From positions 1 to 21,780 of the forward strand of contig CAVCIU010000027.1 in NCBI GenBank assembly GCA_963602355.1: DNA of 21,780 nt. Direction: 5' to 3'. A program made the position numbers and the translations under genes. Numbering within the stretch: the first letter of the stretch is position 1; every line of letters begins with the position of its first letter. The notes below the pieces were generated by a model. It saw only the letters and a program-made list of their open reading frames with translations, was not told the origin of the DNA and did no database searches. This document shows, piece after piece, positions 20,300-21,780 of the stretch. This DNA is from UBA791 sp963602355 (GTDB lineage: Bacteria > Cyanobacteriota > Vampirovibrionia > Gastranaerophilales > Gastranaerophilaceae).

Positions 20300-21505
20300 A
20301 TGTCAGATAATTCTCTAAAATATACAGTAATCTTTGGTGGTGGCGCAATTAGAGGTGTTGCATACATCGGTGCCGTTAATGCGTTGAAAGAATATAATGT
20401 AGAAATCGGTACACTTGCAGGTTCTTCTGTAGGTGCTGTTTTTGCAGGTCTTTTGGCGGCTGGTTATGACAATGATGAATTGAAGGAATTGTTTTTAAAC
20501 GTTAATTTTGATTTGTTTAGAGATATTCATTTTGGCTTGGGTAAAGAGTTTGCCCTTTCAAAAGGTGGTGTCTTTTTAGATTGGCTAAGAGAATTAATTG
20601 AAAAAAAATATTATGGTGAAAATTATAAAAAAGGAGAAAATAAACCTGTTACTTTTGGCGATTTAGAAAAAGAATTGGTAGTTATTACAACTGATTTGAC
20701 TAATTTTAAATGCAAAGAATTTTCTAAAAAGGAAACACCTGATTTTGAAGTTGCAAAAGCTATTAGAATTTCGTCTACAATGCCAGGGCTGATGCCACCT
20801 TATAAATATGAAGATTCTGAACTCGTTGACGGAGATTTGCAAAAAAGTTGGCCACTTTGGAAATTGTCCGATACGTTGAATAGTGAAAACGATAGAATTT
20901 TAGAATTTAGACTTGAAGGTGATTATGCCGGTAAGGGTAAAAATGCTATAAACTTTATTAATACCGTTTATAGTTGCGTTACTTCTGTCGCTACAAAGTT
21001 TATTGTTGATTTGTATGGACAAAAAGATAAATATGATTACGTTACCTTGAATACAGGTGAGGTTGTTATTGTCGATTTTAATCAACCGAAGGATAAACGT
21101 GAGCATTTGATTAAAATTGGCTATGAGCAAACAAAAGATTATTTTGAACATGTTTTACCAAAGAAAAAACAAACTTTGTATAATCACTATGAAATGATTT
21201 TGAAACACTTGTGTACATTGGAAAAGCAACTAAAGAAACGCAAGATTTCTCAGATGAGAGAGGAAATGGGTTTCTTGTTTATTGATTTGCATGAGGCAAA
21301 TAAGGTAATCGATGAAAATATTTTTGATAAATTAACTGAATTGAAAGATGTTTTCTTTGAGCATTTGTCTGAACCAAATATTTTTGGAATGTATCCTAAA
21401 TCTAAACTTTTGGTGGTGGAAACAGCGTTGACTATTGCAAAGGACGAGGTTTTACTAAAGAAAGATGAATTGGAAAAGTATATTTCTGATAGAACGTTTG
21501 TTTAA
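20300..21505 (+). CDS. Patatin-like phospholipase
   Basis: Ser-Asp dyad lipid acyl hydrolase. The 401 residues have the oxyanion loop GGGAIRG (13-19), nucleophile elbow GSSVG with Ser43 (41-45) and the catalytic Asp177 in VDGD (176-179). The C-terminal 180 residues are helical and charged (HVLPKKKQTLYNHYEMILKH, LEKQLKKRKISQMREEMG) and may form a regulatory or oligomerisation part. There is no signal peptide or membrane segment. It begins 2 nt after the membrane protein gene and has no strong ribosome-binding site, suggesting translational coupling. It is unrelated to the class 3 lipase upstream, but it means that two lipid hydrolases lie within 4 kb. Confidence 0.92.
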   Translation: MSDNSLKYTVIFGGGAIRGVAYIGAVNALKEYNVEIGTLAGSSVGAVFAGLLAAGYDNDELKELFLNVNFDLFRDIHFGLGKEFALSKGGVFLDWLRELIEKKYYGENYKKGENKPVTFGDLEKELVVITTDLTNFKCKEFSKKETPDFEVAKAIRISSTMPGLMPPYKYEDSELVDGDLQKSWPLWKLSDTLNSENDRILEFRLEGDYAGKGKNAINFINTVYSCVTSVATKFIVDLYGQKDKYDYVTLNTGEVVIVDFNQPKDKREHLIKIGYEQTKDYFEHVLPKKKQTLYNHYEMILKHLCTLEKQLKKRKISQMREEMGFLFIDLHEANKVIDENIFDKLTELKDVFFEHLSEPNIFGMYPKSKLLVVETALTIAKDEVLLKKDELEKYISDRTFV

Positions 21506-21668
21506 TAAAACACTCACAAATTAAAAGATTTACAAATATTTACAAACACCCTTAAAAAATAGAAATATTCAAGATTTGAGATATGTTGGTTTTATTTTAA
21601 CATTGGTTATTATAAAAAAACAATCACTAAAATTTTGATAAAATTTGCATGAAAACCCTTGTAAACAC

Positions 21669-21696
21669 TTGCATGTAAAAATTTAGCAAATATTAT
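21669..21696 (+). promoter_or_regulatory. Possible promoter upstream of infA
   Basis: TTGCAT (21669-21674), 16-bp spacer, TATTAT (21691-21696). The 245-bp gap after the patatin gene is otherwise AT-rich and shows no gene; TTGCATG occurs twice in it. Confidence 0.4.
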
Positions 21697-21750
21697 AGAT
21701 ATAGTCGAAGAAAAAGAAAGGCTGGGGAGTATTCCTCAAGGGTAAAAATA

Positions 21751-21780
21751 GTGTCAAAAGACGTAATTGAATTAGAAGGA
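21751..21780 (+). CDS. infA: Translation initiation factor IF-1, first 10 codons (runs off the right edge)
   Basis: Only VSKDVIELEG is visible, starting with GTG, but this is the conserved beginning of IF-1, an S1-like OB-fold factor bound to the 30S A site. AAGGG lies 8 nt before the GTG. Ten residues are a short basis, so the call is good but not certain. Confidence 0.72.
   Translation, partial: MSKDVIELEG

Overview
The window is a low-GC (roughly one third G+C) bacterial chromosome segment. Housekeeping genes at both ends (metG, dnaX, an L,D-carboxypeptidase, bioY, rimI on the left; infA on the right) enclose a compact phage-type head and packaging module. The gene repertoire, several promoters of the form TATAAT-N6-ATG without a Shine-Dalgarno site, and heptamer tandem repeats would suit an uncultured, possibly gut-associated, Gastranaerophilales/Vampirovibrionia-like bacterium. 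That assignment is inference; no rRNA or other decisive marker is present.

Left flank (1-6490). metG (5' part, minus), dnaX (minus), an LdcA/MccF-family carboxypeptidase (plus), a 52-residue unknown (minus), a rimI-bioY pair (minus, 4-nt overlap) and a divergent radical SAM/SPASM gene (plus). A 415-bp non-coding stretch follows, with a 7-bp tandem repeat, a palindromic dispersed-type repeat and a strong terminator.

Phage-like module (about 6864-16978). All genes but one are on the plus strand: a stand-alone LuxR/GerE helix-turn-helix, a zinc amidase, a tail-hub/DNA-stabilisation-like protein, a P22-type major capsid protein, a small protein, a scaffold protein, a head-tail connector, TerS, an unknown, a GNAT, the portal, TerL and a small membrane coiled-coil protein. 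A membrane protein gene lies in antisense between the TerS region and the GNAT. The part list matches a short-tailed P22-like head, but the order is close to the mirror image of the usual terminase-portal-scaffold-coat order. No integrase, excisionase, repressor, replication gene, tail spike or ejection protein is visible. This suits either a decayed or domesticated prophage or a gene-transfer-agent-like element.

Cargo cassette (about 16955-18754). A class 3 lipase with a complete Ser-Asp-His triad is flanked on both sides by antisense genes for two related small membrane proteins that start from near-identical leaderless promoters. The lipase C-terminus repeats the C-terminal motif of the phage scaffold protein, suggesting that it is docked to or packaged in the capsid. 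Imperfect 26-bp direct repeats, which encode the last residues of the gene ending at 16978 and an in-frame echo of them, bracket the cassette. This is the most unusual part of the window: a candidate capsid-associated lipase with membrane-protein partners that may act as immunity factors.

Right flank (18774-21780). A multi-pass membrane protein of an uncharacterised GT-C-like family, a patatin-like phospholipase and the first codons of infA.
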